Virus record (IMG/VR): IMGVR_UViG_3300042691_011349
Coordinates: 1-37,983 of that record
Strand: one strand, 5' to 3'
Source of the DNA: a virus
DNA: 37,983 nt
Shown here: positions 14,468 through 20,881 of the stretch, one piece after another
Layout: each line of letters starts with the position of its first letter
How positions within the stretch are numbered: the first letter of the stretch is position 1
Translations under genes and position numbers: made by a program
The notes under the pieces: generated by a model
The model's database searches: none
What the model was told of the DNA's origin: nothing
Seen by the model: the letters and a program-made list of their open reading frames with translations, nothing else

Positions 14468-14625
14468 CTCACCAGATGCTCACCGGAAACTCACCAGCAA
14501 TTCGATAATGATTTCAATGAGATGCACCAGCGAGAGAGAAAGGTGAGCGTGGTGAGCAACCATCTTTCCTATAGAAGAAAAGAATATATAGGAAAAGGTT
14601 GGCAACATCGTTCACTTCCTCACCG
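14468..14625. repeat. CTCACC/GGTGAG element, copy A
   Basis: Three CTCACC hexamers start at 14468, 14479 and 14490 (11-nt period). About 50 nt later come two GGTGAG hexamers at 9-nt period (14542, 14551), an AT-rich stretch and CACTTCCTCACCG (14613-14625). The same order recurs at 19486-19635. It lies between convergent genes (HNH and 14612-14902), in a gap of 214 nt that holds no other gene I can support. Confidence 0.6.
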
Positions 14626-14902
14626 TCATGCGTATGTGTATGATTTCATTCAGCTTTTCCGGTGAGCTTCCCTTCTGTAGCATCCGATCGGCTTCACCCT
14701 CCTTCAACCGCGCCTGCCTTTTGAGCCGGGCGATCCGGTGCAGATTGCGGCATGAGTGGGGGCCAGCCTCCAACACATCAGCCTCCTGCCGGGCGAGCGT
14801 CGCCGTCCTGCGAAGGTAGTTGATACGCTCGGCCACAGTCACCTTACCCTGCACCATCACGAAGGGTGGGTTAGGTAGTGACCACATGCGCCTGCTTGTC
14901 AT
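14612..14902 (-). CDS. Hypothetical basic helical protein
   Basis: 96 aa from ATG 14900-14902 (GGAGGG seven bases ahead; the ATG at 14908 is too close to it). A long basic coiled-coil region (about 34-85: ERINYLRRTATLARQEA, then HRIARLKRQARLKEGEAD) suggests a rod-like, possibly nucleic-acid-binding protein. Last gene of the second leftward block; its 3' end lies inside the CTCACC/GGTGAG element. No family assigned. Confidence 0.58.
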   Translation of the reverse strand: MTSRRMWSLPNPPFVMVQGKVTVAERINYLRRTATLARQEADVLEAGPHSCRNLHRIARLKRQARLKEGEADRMLQKGSSPEKLNEIIHIRMTVRK

Positions 14903-14918
14903 CGACATACCCTCCCCG

Positions 14919-15464
14919 TCAGCCCCATTGTGCGGCCATGGCATCCGCGATCCCTTGATAGGTGCGGCTGCGTTCCTTCCACCGGTCAGGGCCGGGCGAC
15001 ATCTTGTGGATGCGCGCCTCGCGACCCCCTACAATTTGTGTCGGCACCAGATTGGGCAGGCCCTTCAACCACAGGCAGGTGGCCTTGGTTTCCCCGTGTC
15101 CAAACTGCCACGGCTGCACGATCTGATCCGGCTTGCGGATGGCGGTGCTGATCTTGCTGACCGGGTTCTCGATGGCGATGCGCGGGATAGGTGCGGCCAT
15201 CAGCATTCGCACGAAGTCGAGCGCCATAGCCTGCTCATGGAGCTTGTCCTTCCACCAGCGGGCACCGCTCACGGCGAGGTGGGTGCGAGGCGGGTGGGCG
15301 ATCATCAAATCCCACCCATCATCGAGGATGCCCAGCACGCTGCCTTGGTAGTGGGGGCCGGGCCTCTCGGTCGGCAGCAGGTCGCATGACATGGCGTCAT
15401 GGCCTCGGGCACGGAAGGCATCACGCACGGTGCCGCTGTATTCGCAAGCTACCAGAACACGCAT
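14919..15464 (-). CDS. DNA methyltransferase-like protein with altered Pro-Cys motif
   Basis: 181 aa from ATG 15462-15464 (AGGAG eight bases ahead). The start MRVLVACEYSGTVRDAF is the SAM-binding first strand and loop of a well-known phage family often annotated as DNA cytosine methyltransferase, and ENPVSKIS, QPWQFGHGETKATCLWLKG and KERSRTYQGIADA follow. In that family the catalytic motif is expected as HPPCT; here it reads HPPRT, with Arg (codon at 15285-15287) in place of Cys. Either activity is lost or the protein does something else, for example bind SAM or DNA. The expected family motif is from memory. Confidence 0.75.
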   Translation of the reverse strand: MRVLVACEYSGTVRDAFRARGHDAMSCDLLPTERPGPHYQGSVLGILDDGWDLMIAHPPRTHLAVSGARWWKDKLHEQAMALDFVRMLMAAPIPRIAIENPVSKISTAIRKPDQIVQPWQFGHGETKATCLWLKGLPNLVPTQIVGGREARIHKMSPGPDRWKERSRTYQGIADAMAAQWG

Positions 15465-15495
15465 TGGCGTGTCTCCTATGTTGGCGGTTGAAGTC

Positions 15496-15738
15496 TTACA
15501 GGTTCTCGGGGCGGGGCACAAGCCCCCCGTTGGGCAGACGGATGCGCGGCGCGCCAATCTCCCGCTTAATATGGGCGGCCATCACCAGCAGCCGGTCACG
15601 CCATGCGAGGATCATCTCGGCATCGTCTCCGCTGTCACCCCAATGACGGTCGAGCAGGGCCAGCAAGTCCTCGCCTGCCTCGAAGGCTTCACGCATGGCT
15701 TGATAGGCGTCTTCGTGCTTGTCGTGGTTGTCGCACAT
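15496..15738 (-). CDS. Hypothetical protein
   Basis: 80 aa from ATG 15736-15738 with AAGGAGG eight bases upstream. Begins MCDNHDKHEDAY, then an acidic helix (MREAFEAGEDLLALLDRHW), a hydrophobic/basic helix (AWRDRLLVMAAHIKREIG) and a Pro-rich end. Likely all-alpha; no known domain. Sits between two other unknown genes upstream of the methyltransferase-like gene. Confidence 0.6.
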   Translation of the reverse strand: MCDNHDKHEDAYQAMREAFEAGEDLLALLDRHWGDSGDDAEMILAWRDRLLVMAAHIKREIGAPRIRLPNGGLVPRPENL

Positions 15739-15752
15739 GGCGGGGGCCTCCT

Positions 15753-16064
15753 TCACTTGGTTGCGGCGCGAGCGTATGCGCCAAGGCGTGCGTCGTCAAC
15801 GCTGTCGGGCGCTCGTTTCACTAGCGTTTCGACGCCGAGGTGGCGATGAACGAGGTGCCAGCGGGCGCGGGCGAAGCGTTGTGTGCGGTCAGCGAAGGAC
15901 TCGCCGCGCGCGGTGCGGCAGAAATGCAGGGCAACGGTGCCCGAGGGGCAGCGCCGGGTGCCCACAAACTGGGCAAGCTTGCCGTCAGGGCGGATTACCC
16001 ATTGGCCTGGCTGGGCACAAGCGGGATCGAAGGCTGCCAGCGGCAGCGCGGTGCGAAACTGCAT
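15753..16064 (-). CDS. Hypothetical Arg-rich protein
   Basis: 103 aa. The first half is beta-like (MQFRTALPLAAFDPACAQPG, then QWVIRPDGKLAQFVG and TVALHFC). The second half is strongly basic, rich in Arg and His (DRTQRFARARWHLVHRHLG). The ATG (16062-16064) has CGGAG eight bases upstream. No family recognised; the basic tail would suit nucleic-acid binding. Confidence 0.58.
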   Translation of the reverse strand: MQFRTALPLAAFDPACAQPGQWVIRPDGKLAQFVGTRRCPSGTVALHFCRTARGESFADRTQRFARARWHLVHRHLGVETLVKRAPDSVDDARLGAYARAATK

Positions 16065-16078
16065 TGAAGTTGCTCCGG

Positions 16079-16507
16079 TTAGGCGGGGTTGGAAACTGTT
16101 ACCCCGGCAGGGGTGAACAGGGTTTGTGAAGCTGCACGCAAGGCGCGGGTCTCAGCTACGCACCCGCCAACGCGGAAGGTGAAGCTGCCGCACTTGTGCG
16201 GGTTGTATGACGCGGCATAGGGCAGGCGGTCACAGGCAGCGGCGGAAGGCAGCCCCGCCAGCGTGTCGCGTGACCAGCCGGGGCGCATCGTGCCATCGCA
16301 CGCAACTAGCTCGCCCTGTATCCACGCATGGACCACCTTGCGCCCCGTCTTTAGCACGCGCTGCCGCCCAGCCTCCGACACATGGAAAGAGGGCGAGTCT
16401 AGCAGCACATGCGAGGCATGAGCGACGGTGCGCCACCCCTTGGGGGTCTTTTCCATGACGGACCAACAGTTGCGCGTAAGGTTGCGGAACACACGCACGG
16501 CGGACAT
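16079..16507 (-). CDS. Conserved phage protein of unknown function
   Basis: 142 aa from ATG 16505-16507 (AGGAG seven bases ahead); the 188-aa frame upstream is not supported. The sequence MSAVRVFRNLTRNCWSVMEK, HASHVLLDSPSFHVSEAGR and RKVVHAWIQGELV, with a later AASYNPHKCGSF, resembles a small family seen in several proteobacterial phages ('NLTR.CWSV...AGR.RVL...K.VHA'), from memory. No catalytic residues stand out. The start codon is embedded in a CATAG...CTATG inverted repeat. Confidence 0.62.
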   Translation of the reverse strand: MSAVRVFRNLTRNCWSVMEKTPKGWRTVAHASHVLLDSPSFHVSEAGRQRVLKTGRKVVHAWIQGELVACDGTMRPGWSRDTLAGLPSAAACDRLPYAASYNPHKCGSFTFRVGGCVAETRALRAASQTLFTPAGVTVSNPA

Positions 16508-16538
16508 AGGGCTGCTCCTATGCGGGAGGGTGGATGGA

Positions 16539-16841
16539 TTACCAGACGCCGCAGGCTTCGAGGCAGGCGCGATCCTTGTCGAAGGTGATGCGGTCAGCCT
16601 TGGGCATAGCGTCGAAGTGTTCTTGCACTTGCTTGGCGATGGCACGCTGTTCGTCCGTCATCATAACAAGCCCAAAGATGGACGCCTTGTAAGGATTGAC
16701 GGACAGCATCGCGCCTTGCCATGCGGCATAGGCAAGGGTGGTAGAGGGTGGCGCGGCCTTCAGCAACCGGCCTCTGTTGGGGCCTCGGGTGCAGATGGCG
16801 GAGGCGAGCGCAGCTTGCGCGGTAGCTGACAGGATGGACAT
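16539..16841 (-). CDS. Hypothetical protein
   Basis: 100 aa from ATG 16839-16841, preceded by GAAGG within the CATAG...CTATG module. Ala-rich helical N-terminus (ATAQAALASAICTRG), then a segment with SVNPYKASIFGLVMMTDEQ and an acidic C-terminus with two Cys (ACLEACGVW). No family recognised. Separated from the upstream micro-gene by 89 nt that contain two perfect hairpins. Confidence 0.58.
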   Translation of the reverse strand: MSILSATAQAALASAICTRGPNRGRLLKAAPPSTTLAYAAWQGAMLSVNPYKASIFGLVMMTDEQRAIAKQVQEHFDAMPKADRITFDKDRACLEACGVW

Positions 16842-16872
16842 AGGGCAGGGCCTTCTATGCTGGGTTGCGGGG

Positions 16873-16919
16873 GAGTGTCTAGCACTCGGGCGATCCCATG
16901 GCAAGCCGATACCATGGGA
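16873..16919. other. Two short perfect hairpins in an intergenic gap
   Basis: GAGTG-TCTAG-CACTC (16873-16887) and TCCCATGG-N10-CCATGGGA (16894-16919) lie between the stop at 16931 and the start at 16841. Neither has a U tract on the minus strand, so they are more likely RNA structure, processing or protein-binding sites than terminators. Confidence 0.4.
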
Positions 16920-16930
16920 AAGCCGGAAGG

Positions 16931-17071
16931 CTAGAAGGTTCCGTTCAAGCGGATACGCCAGCGCAGGTCATGCATTATTTCGACCTCGAATCCGTGGCCG
17001 CGCTCGGTTAAGCCGGTCACGATCCGGAGCATAGTGTCTAGCTCGAAGACGAAGATATCACGGGCTTGCAT
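16931..17071 (-). CDS. 46-aa hypothetical protein
   Basis: Short ORF from ATG 17069-17071, with CATAGGA about ten bases upstream as in neighbouring genes. Reads MQARDIFVFELDTMLRIVTG, then TERGHGFEVEIMHDLRWRIRLNGTF: an alternating pattern that could form a small alpha-beta fold. It fills what would otherwise be a 290-nt gap in a dense gene block, and its ribosome site matches the neighbours'. Function unknown. Confidence 0.55.
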   Translation of the reverse strand: MQARDIFVFELDTMLRIVTGLTERGHGFEVEIMHDLRWRIRLNGTF

Positions 17072-17102
17072 GGCAGGGGTTTCCTATGGGCGAGAGGGGA
17101 AG

Positions 17103-17120
17103 CCTCCCCCGAGGGGGAGG
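17103..17120 (-). terminator. GC-rich hairpin after gp88-like gene
   Basis: CCTCCCCC (17103-17110) and GGGGGAGG (17113-17120) form a perfect short hairpin just after the gp88-like stop (17129). On the minus strand it is followed by CTTCCCC, so it is a weak terminator at best. Confidence 0.35.
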
Positions 17121-17128
17121 GGAGGGGA

Positions 17129-17809
17129 TTAGTGGCGGGGATAGGCGACCTCGGCAACGTCATGCGACCAGCAGGCACGGCATGAGCCACACTTGCCGCC
17201 CTGCGTGTAGGCAGGACACACATGCGCGCCGGGGCGAGGGGGCGCCTTGTCATACACGGTGGAAGTCAGCGGCCATTTGTTCGTGGGCGCCTCGTCAATC
17301 TTGTATCCGGACAAGCGGACAGTGAGGTTGGAGGGGATATCGCCACCGGTTGCCACATAGGACAGCCACATGGCTAATTCCTTGGACGGAATCCAATGCT
17401 TAATCTCGGGCGTTTGCCGGGCGACTTCGCAGATGGCGGCGATGTGCTTGCGACTTTGCGTGTCGCCAGCGTCGTGCCAGCGGTGCCAGCCCGGATCGGT
17501 GACGCTGGAGTGCACCTTGCCGCCATCCAAGCCATGCGCCTTGCGAAGCATGGACACCATAGCAGGCACCCATCGCTCATGCTCGATAGCGGCAAGGCGT
17601 GTGGCTTGGGCTTTCTTGACAGAAGGGTACTGGTAGTTAGCCTTCAGGGCGTAGCAGTCGGAGCAGACGGTATCGGGGACAGCGTGCAGCTTTGCGCCCG
17701 TGATGCAGGCTTGCGCGGGGAGGCCATAAGCGGTCCCCGGCATCTTGGACGGGAAGCCTAGGGAACCGGCAATTTCTGCCGCTGCTTTGGCAGTCATGAC
17801 ATGGGACAT
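17129..17809 (-). CDS. gp88-family phage protein
   Basis: 226 aa. KMPGTAYGLPAQACITGAKL, VCSDCYALKANYQYPSVKKA, WHRWHDAGDTQSRKHIAAIC, then IPSNLTVRLSGYKIDEAP and a Cys-rich end (CPAYTQGGKC, CRACW) match the conserved layout of the phage GP88 family (mycobacteriophage gp88-like), from memory. The conserved Cys pairs suggest metal or Fe-S binding, but the molecular role of the family is not established. The ATG (17807-17809) lies in the CATAG...CTATG module and has a long leader duplicated at the next gene upstream. Confidence 0.8.
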   Translation of the reverse strand: MSHVMTAKAAAEIAGSLGFPSKMPGTAYGLPAQACITGAKLHAVPDTVCSDCYALKANYQYPSVKKAQATRLAAIEHERWVPAMVSMLRKAHGLDGGKVHSSVTDPGWHRWHDAGDTQSRKHIAAICEVARQTPEIKHWIPSKELAMWLSYVATGGDIPSNLTVRLSGYKIDEAPTNKWPLTSTVYDKAPPRPGAHVCPAYTQGGKCGSCRACWSHDVAEVAYPRH

Positions 17810-17917
17810 AGGGCGGGGCCTTCTATGCTAGGGCGGGGCGGGGTGCCCTGCCGTGATTTGGAAGGTAGATCGGGGCGTTCCGGATTAGAAGCCCCGATTT
17901 TGCATGGCTGCTATGCG
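17807..17917 (-). repeat. Repeated 5' leader, copy 1 (gp88-like gene)
   Basis: The leader shares with copy 2 (18121-18234), in the same order, a 20-nt block (TTTTGCATGGCWGCTATGCG on the plus strand, 17898-17917, one mismatch), a GC hairpin (here 17869-17876 with 17891-17898), GGCGGGGTGCC (17837-17847), and the start module GCATAG(A)AGG...CCCTATG. Two neighbouring genes thus carry homologous untranslated leaders. Confidence 0.6.
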
Positions 17918-18123
17918 TTGGGCAGGATGCCTGCGAGGCAGTCGGCGAGCATGTCAACCGCGCGGTCAATCTGGGCGGCGCGGGTGCGGTAGGCGTGGCC
18001 GGTTGCGTAGTCGCCGCGCTCATCTGCTTCGCGAGCAAGGTCCATGTCAAATCGCGACTTGCGGATCAGGATATCGCGGGCGGCGCTCATCTCGGTGGCG
18101 TTGGGTGCGATGGTGTAGGACAT
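17911..18123 (-). CDS. Hypothetical protein, first gene of second leftward block
   Basis: 70 aa, helical: MSYTIAPNATEMSAARDIL, then a charged helix (RFDMDLAREADERGDYATGHAY) and a C-terminal amphipathic helix. No family recognised. The ATG (18121-18123) lies in the CATAG...CTATG module with GAGG ahead. It is the gene closest to the iteron/heptamer region and the likely promoter-proximal gene of the block. Confidence 0.58.
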   Translation of the reverse strand: MSYTIAPNATEMSAARDILIRKSRFDMDLAREADERGDYATGHAYRTRAAQIDRAVDMLADCLAGILPNA

Positions 18124-18234
18124 AGGGTGGAGCCTCTATGCGGTTGGGGCTTGGCGGGGTGCCTTGCCTGTGACGAAGGATTAGCCCCATGCCGGGGGCG
18201 GGCGGAAGTGACAGTTTTGCATGGCAGCTATGCG
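18121..18234 (-). repeat. Repeated 5' leader, copy 2
   Basis: Counterpart of 17807-17917. The 20-nt block is at 18215-18234, a GC hairpin at 18184-18199, the GGCGGGGTGCC block at 18153-18163 and the start module at 18121-18141. Confidence 0.6.
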
Positions 18235-18406
18235 AGGGGCGCGGGGCTTTGGCGCACACGCACACACGCACGCAGGGGCGCGCACGCATGGGCATGGGGG
18301 CGGGGGCGCATGGGCGCGCGAGCATTCCTTGCGTGGGAGGGGATAGGTCCGGATCGGTCCTAATGGGTGCGGGGCGTGGGGCGCGCGGGTGCCGTAGGAT
18401 TTCCTG

Positions 18407-18490
18407 TTGAGTATTTGTTAGGCAGGAAGAATTGCGGTTGCCTATTTGCTAGGCAGGAAAGTCTCCGGTTGCCTATTATATAGGCAGGAA
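18407..18490. repeat. 31-bp tandem iteron-like array (three copies)
   Basis: Copies start at 18407, 18438 and 18469, exactly 31 nt apart. The conserved 22-nt part of each unit ends in TAGGCAGGAA; copies 2 and 3 also contain the inverted repeat GCCTA-N5-TAGGC. The remaining 9 nt per unit vary. A degenerate AGCTAGGCA follows at about 18502-18510. Consistent with binding sites for an initiator or regulator. Confidence 0.7.
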
Positions 18491-18562
18491 AAACGCCAGG
18501 CAGCTAGGCATAGATTCCTGTCAAGTGGGATTCCGCATCCAGAACAATTGCCAACCGGATCA

Positions 18563-18708
18563 GAACGCAAACGGCTCGTTGGGAAGAAAGAACAATGCAA
18601 GCCCGGCTCGGCTCGGCTACAGCTTGTTCCGACTTGGCATCGTTGCAGCTGCGGCTCGGCATCACGGCGCAACGGCTCGGCTGCGGGACGGAACGCAAGC
18701 GGCTTGTT
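18563..18708. repeat. CGGCTCG heptamer cluster and 18-bp direct repeat
   Basis: CGGCTCG occurs at 18572, 18604, 18609, 18652 and 18673, all in one orientation, plus CGGCTTG at 18700. GAACGCAARCGGCTYGTT occurs at 18563-18580 and 18691-18708 (two differences). A TTGTATA tandem lies just to the right. Confidence 0.6.
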
Positions 18709-18982
18709 ACGCCAGGCCATTGTATATTGTATATTGGATTTTGTAGGGGGTAGGCCATAGGGGGGGGCTGGAAAATCTGGGGGTGGCTGTGTTGTAGTCA
18801 GAATACCCCTACCAGATTCGCGCGTATTTTTCGAGTTTGTCACATTTCTGCCATAAAGTGCGGGCCTTCCACCCGCCGGGGTACTGCGCGCGTACCTCTT
18901 TCCCGGCTGCGATCCTTCTGCGCTCGGGCCGGGACCCCCGGAGACAACCTGCCGCCTCGCAAGGGCAAAACGGCCAACTGCC

Positions 18983-19183
18983 TCAACACTTCATAACATA
19001 CTCCCCACCCACCGCAATGTCAACCATTTCTCGATCTGCCCCCTCTTCTTTCTCGCGCCGATAAATTACAGGCACATTCGCCCACCCCTCCGCCGTCTTT
19101 ACCTGGAGCTTGTAGTCCGTATAAACCCGCTCATCCTGCTCATCAAGCCGATAGAACTGAATCACCCTAAGCGGAATCGTCAT
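18983..19183 (-). CDS. Hypothetical protein isolated in the control region
   Basis: 66 aa with AGGAGG five bases before the ATG (19181-19183). Beta-rich start (MTIPLRVIQFYRLDEQDERV), then YKLQVKTAEGWANVPVIYRR, an acidic stretch EKEEGADREMVDIAVGGEY and a VMKC end. It is the only gene in about 2.1 kb and has its own promoter (TGGACG-17-TATAGT, 19207-19235). Its position suggests an early or regulatory product, but no DNA-binding motif is visible. Confidence 0.65.
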   Translation of the reverse strand: MTIPLRVIQFYRLDEQDERVYTDYKLQVKTAEGWANVPVIYRREKEEGADREMVDIAVGGEYVMKC

Positions 19184-19206
19184 CGCTACCTCCTATAGCC
19201 GAACTA

Positions 19207-19235
19207 ACTATACCCAGTTCCCCGCGCCCCGTCCA
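19207..19235 (-). promoter_or_regulatory. Promoter, TGGACG-17-TATAGT
   Basis: On the minus strand TGGACG (19230-19235), a 17-nt spacer and TATAGT (19207-19212) precede the 66-aa gene. The sequence after GGTATAGT (...TAGTTC) is shared with the RNR promoter, whose boxes are TAGACT and TATAGT. Confidence 0.5.
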
Positions 19236-19485
19236 GCAATAACTCATTCCGCATTCGTAACGTCCCTAACCCCTTGCGCCCCCTTCCAACCCCTGCTACA
19301 CACCCCATTCCTCAAAACTACCCCCAATCCACCCATCATCCCGCTCAGTAAGAAAACACCCCAAAACCCCCTCCACACGCAATAATCTTACCGAGGGGGA
19401 AGGCCGCAGAACGTGTTAGTAAAACGCCATTCCATTAACACGACGTCGGCAACATGTTAGCGGGGGTGAGCGTGCCAAACCGATT

Positions 19486-19635
19486 CTCACCAGACTCTCA
19501 CCTAGAAAAGCCTTATATATCAAGGGCGTAAGCCCAAAGTGAGGGTGGTGAGCGTGGTGAGCACCTACTTCTTATAAGGAAGAAAGAATAATAATATAAG
19601 AAAATTGTTGGAAAACAATTCTCACTTCCTCACCG
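19486..19635. repeat. CTCACC/GGTGAG element, copy B
   Basis: CTCACC at 19486 and 19497 (11-nt period), then GGTGAG at 19547 and 19556, preceded by a third in-phase GTGAG (9-nt period), an AT-rich stretch (ACTTCTTATAAGG, AATAATAATATAAG) and CACTTCCTCACCG. Same order and similar spacing as copy A at 14468-14625. Confidence 0.6.
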
Positions 19636-19848
19636 CGACCAAGAAATCCAATGATATCAATGACTTAGCTGGCGCCGGGGGGTGATAAAGCCATTTCCCA
19701 CCTCACCTACTCTCACTGCCAAACTACGCTACAGGATTTCGGGTGTTCTTCTGGAAGGTAGACTACATATTATGATAAGTCTAGCTAGAATACAACTGTG
19801 GTATTTTTGCCACACCCTCTGCTCCCGACGGGTCCCGCGCGTAGCGCC

Positions 19849-19874
19849 CTTGATTATCAAGTTGTAGCGCGCTA
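19849..19874. promoter_or_regulatory. Adjacent operator-like palindromes
   Basis: CTTGATTATCAAG (19849-19861, perfect 6-1-6 palindrome) is followed three bases later by TAGCGCGCTA (19865-19874, perfect 10-bp palindrome), with GTAGCGC also on the left side. They lie in the non-coding region about 240 nt upstream of the thyX promoter. Confidence 0.45.
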
Positions 19875-20115
19875 TACAAGTGGTGTTGCGGCAGCGAGCG
19901 GAAGCGGGCTAACCACCCACCCTAGTTGCCGGGGAGGTCACGATCCTGCTTTACCGCTGTGGTGGCGGTGGACTGAGGTCAGGAGGGCGCTTAAGGCGCT
20001 CTTAAACGTGGGCAAAGGCCGCAACATGTTTGATCTGGATACGGACTGCATAGCGGACGTCGTTCATTGGTAATGCCAGACAACATTCGGCCCAAGGACG
20101 TGAGGGCCAGCTTCC

Positions 20116-20144
20116 TTGACAACCCCCTTCTGACATCCTATGTT
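20116..20144 (+). promoter_or_regulatory. Promoter for the thyX operon, TTGACA-17-TATGTT
   Basis: A perfect -35 (20116-20121), a 17-nt spacer and TATGTT (20139-20144) lie about 100 nt before thyX. The leader ends in a CTTATATAAGGAG segment that contains the ribosome site. Confidence 0.6.
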
Positions 20145-20242
20145 CCTTCTCCGCTCGTAAGACCCCGTGGATTGGGGCGGATAACGGGGGATAAGGATTG
20201 GCTGCGTCGGTCGGCGGCCCCCACTTATATAAGGAGAAGGCA

Positions 20243-20881
20243 GTGGAAGTAACCTACCTAGACCATATGGGCAGTGACCTGTCGGTCGTCAATGCGGCCC
20301 GCGTTTCGTTCGGCAAGCAGGTGCAAGAGTTCCGGCCTGAGAAGGACGGTCGCCTACTCCGCTTCCTCGCCAAGCACAAGCACGAACTGCCGTTCGCCCA
20401 CCCCCACGTTAGCTTCCACTTCAAGGCACCCATCTTCGTGGCCCGGCAGCTTGCCAAGCACCAAGTGGGCTTCGTGTGGTCGGAGATCAGCCGCCGCTAT
20501 GTCAAGGACACCCCCGAACTCTACTGGCCCCAGCAGTGGCGCAAGGGCTCCGAAGACATCAAGCAGGGCAGTACGGACGAGTCTTGGAATGACAAGTTTG
20601 GCGTAACTGAGCGGATCGACGTAGCTGCCCGGTCGCTGGTGTGGGACTACAAGCGCATGGTGGCGGAAGGCTGCTGCGCGGAGCAGGCCCGCATGATCCT
20701 ACCTCAAAATATGTACACTGAGTGGCACTGGACGGGTAGCCTGCTGGGTTGGGCTCGTGTATGGGGTCTGCGCGTCAAGCCCGACGCCCAGCGCGAGACG
20801 CGCGAAATCGTGGAGAAGATCGGCTCCAAGATGGCAGATCTGTTTCCGTTCTCATGGGAGGCTTTGACCAATGTCAAGTGA
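20243..20881 (+). CDS. thyX: FAD-dependent thymidylate synthase ThyX
   Basis: 212 aa from GTG 20243-20245, with AAGGAG six bases ahead; a longer frame from 20198 has no ribosome site. The body has NAARVSFGK (about 17-25), FRPEKDGRLL, the phage-type ThyX signature KHQVGFVWSEISRRY (72-86, variant of RHRxxSxNExSxRY), and ARMILPQNMYTEW, the C-terminal substrate and FAD region. It makes dTMP from dUMP using FAD and methylene-tetrahydrofolate, complementing the phage dUTPase and RNR. Overlaps the next small gene by 11 nt. Confidence 0.93.
   Translation: MEVTYLDHMGSDLSVVNAARVSFGKQVQEFRPEKDGRLLRFLAKHKHELPFAHPHVSFHFKAPIFVARQLAKHQVGFVWSEISRRYVKDTPELYWPQQWRKGSEDIKQGSTDESWNDKFGVTERIDVAARSLVWDYKRMVAEGCCAEQARMILPQNMYTEWHWTGSLLGWARVWGLRVKPDAQRETREIVEKIGSKMADLFPFSWEALTNVK

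Larger units (their letters stand above)
18124..18982. other. 859-nt non-coding region (possible origin or control region)
   Basis: No gene I can support. From left to right: the repeated leader (to 18234), an alternating purine-pyrimidine tract (18252-18274 and 18278-18290), the 31-bp iteron-like array (18407-18490), the CGGCTCG heptamer cluster with an 18-bp direct repeat (18563-18708), and an AT-rich TTGTATA tandem (about 18719-18745). Long in-frame stretches here have no ribosome sites and run across the repeats. Confidence 0.55.
19184..20242. other. About 1.06-kb non-coding control region left of thyX
   Basis: No gene I can support; the short rightward frames here lack ribosome sites. 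It holds a leftward promoter (19207-19235), a C-rich, low-complexity stretch to about 19380, CTCACC/GGTGAG copy B (19486-19635), a TAGACT-N13-AGTCTA inverted repeat (about 19759-19783), two adjacent palindromes (19849-19874) and the thyX promoter (20116-20144). Confidence 0.55.

Noticed and set aside
18407-18490. Tandem repeats as a CRISPR array
   Set aside because: The spacing between conserved parts is only 9 nt, too short for spacers, and no cas genes are present; iteron-like sites are more likely.
18442-18843. Leftward frame of 133 aa across the iterons
   Set aside because: No ribosome site, runs through tandem repeats and heptamers, no protein-like pattern.
19682-20252. Three short rightward frames (19682-19867, 19798-20073, 20067-20252) before thyX
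   Set aside because: No Shine-Dalgarno sequences, unconvincing composition, and they overlap palindromes, the thyX promoter or the thyX start.
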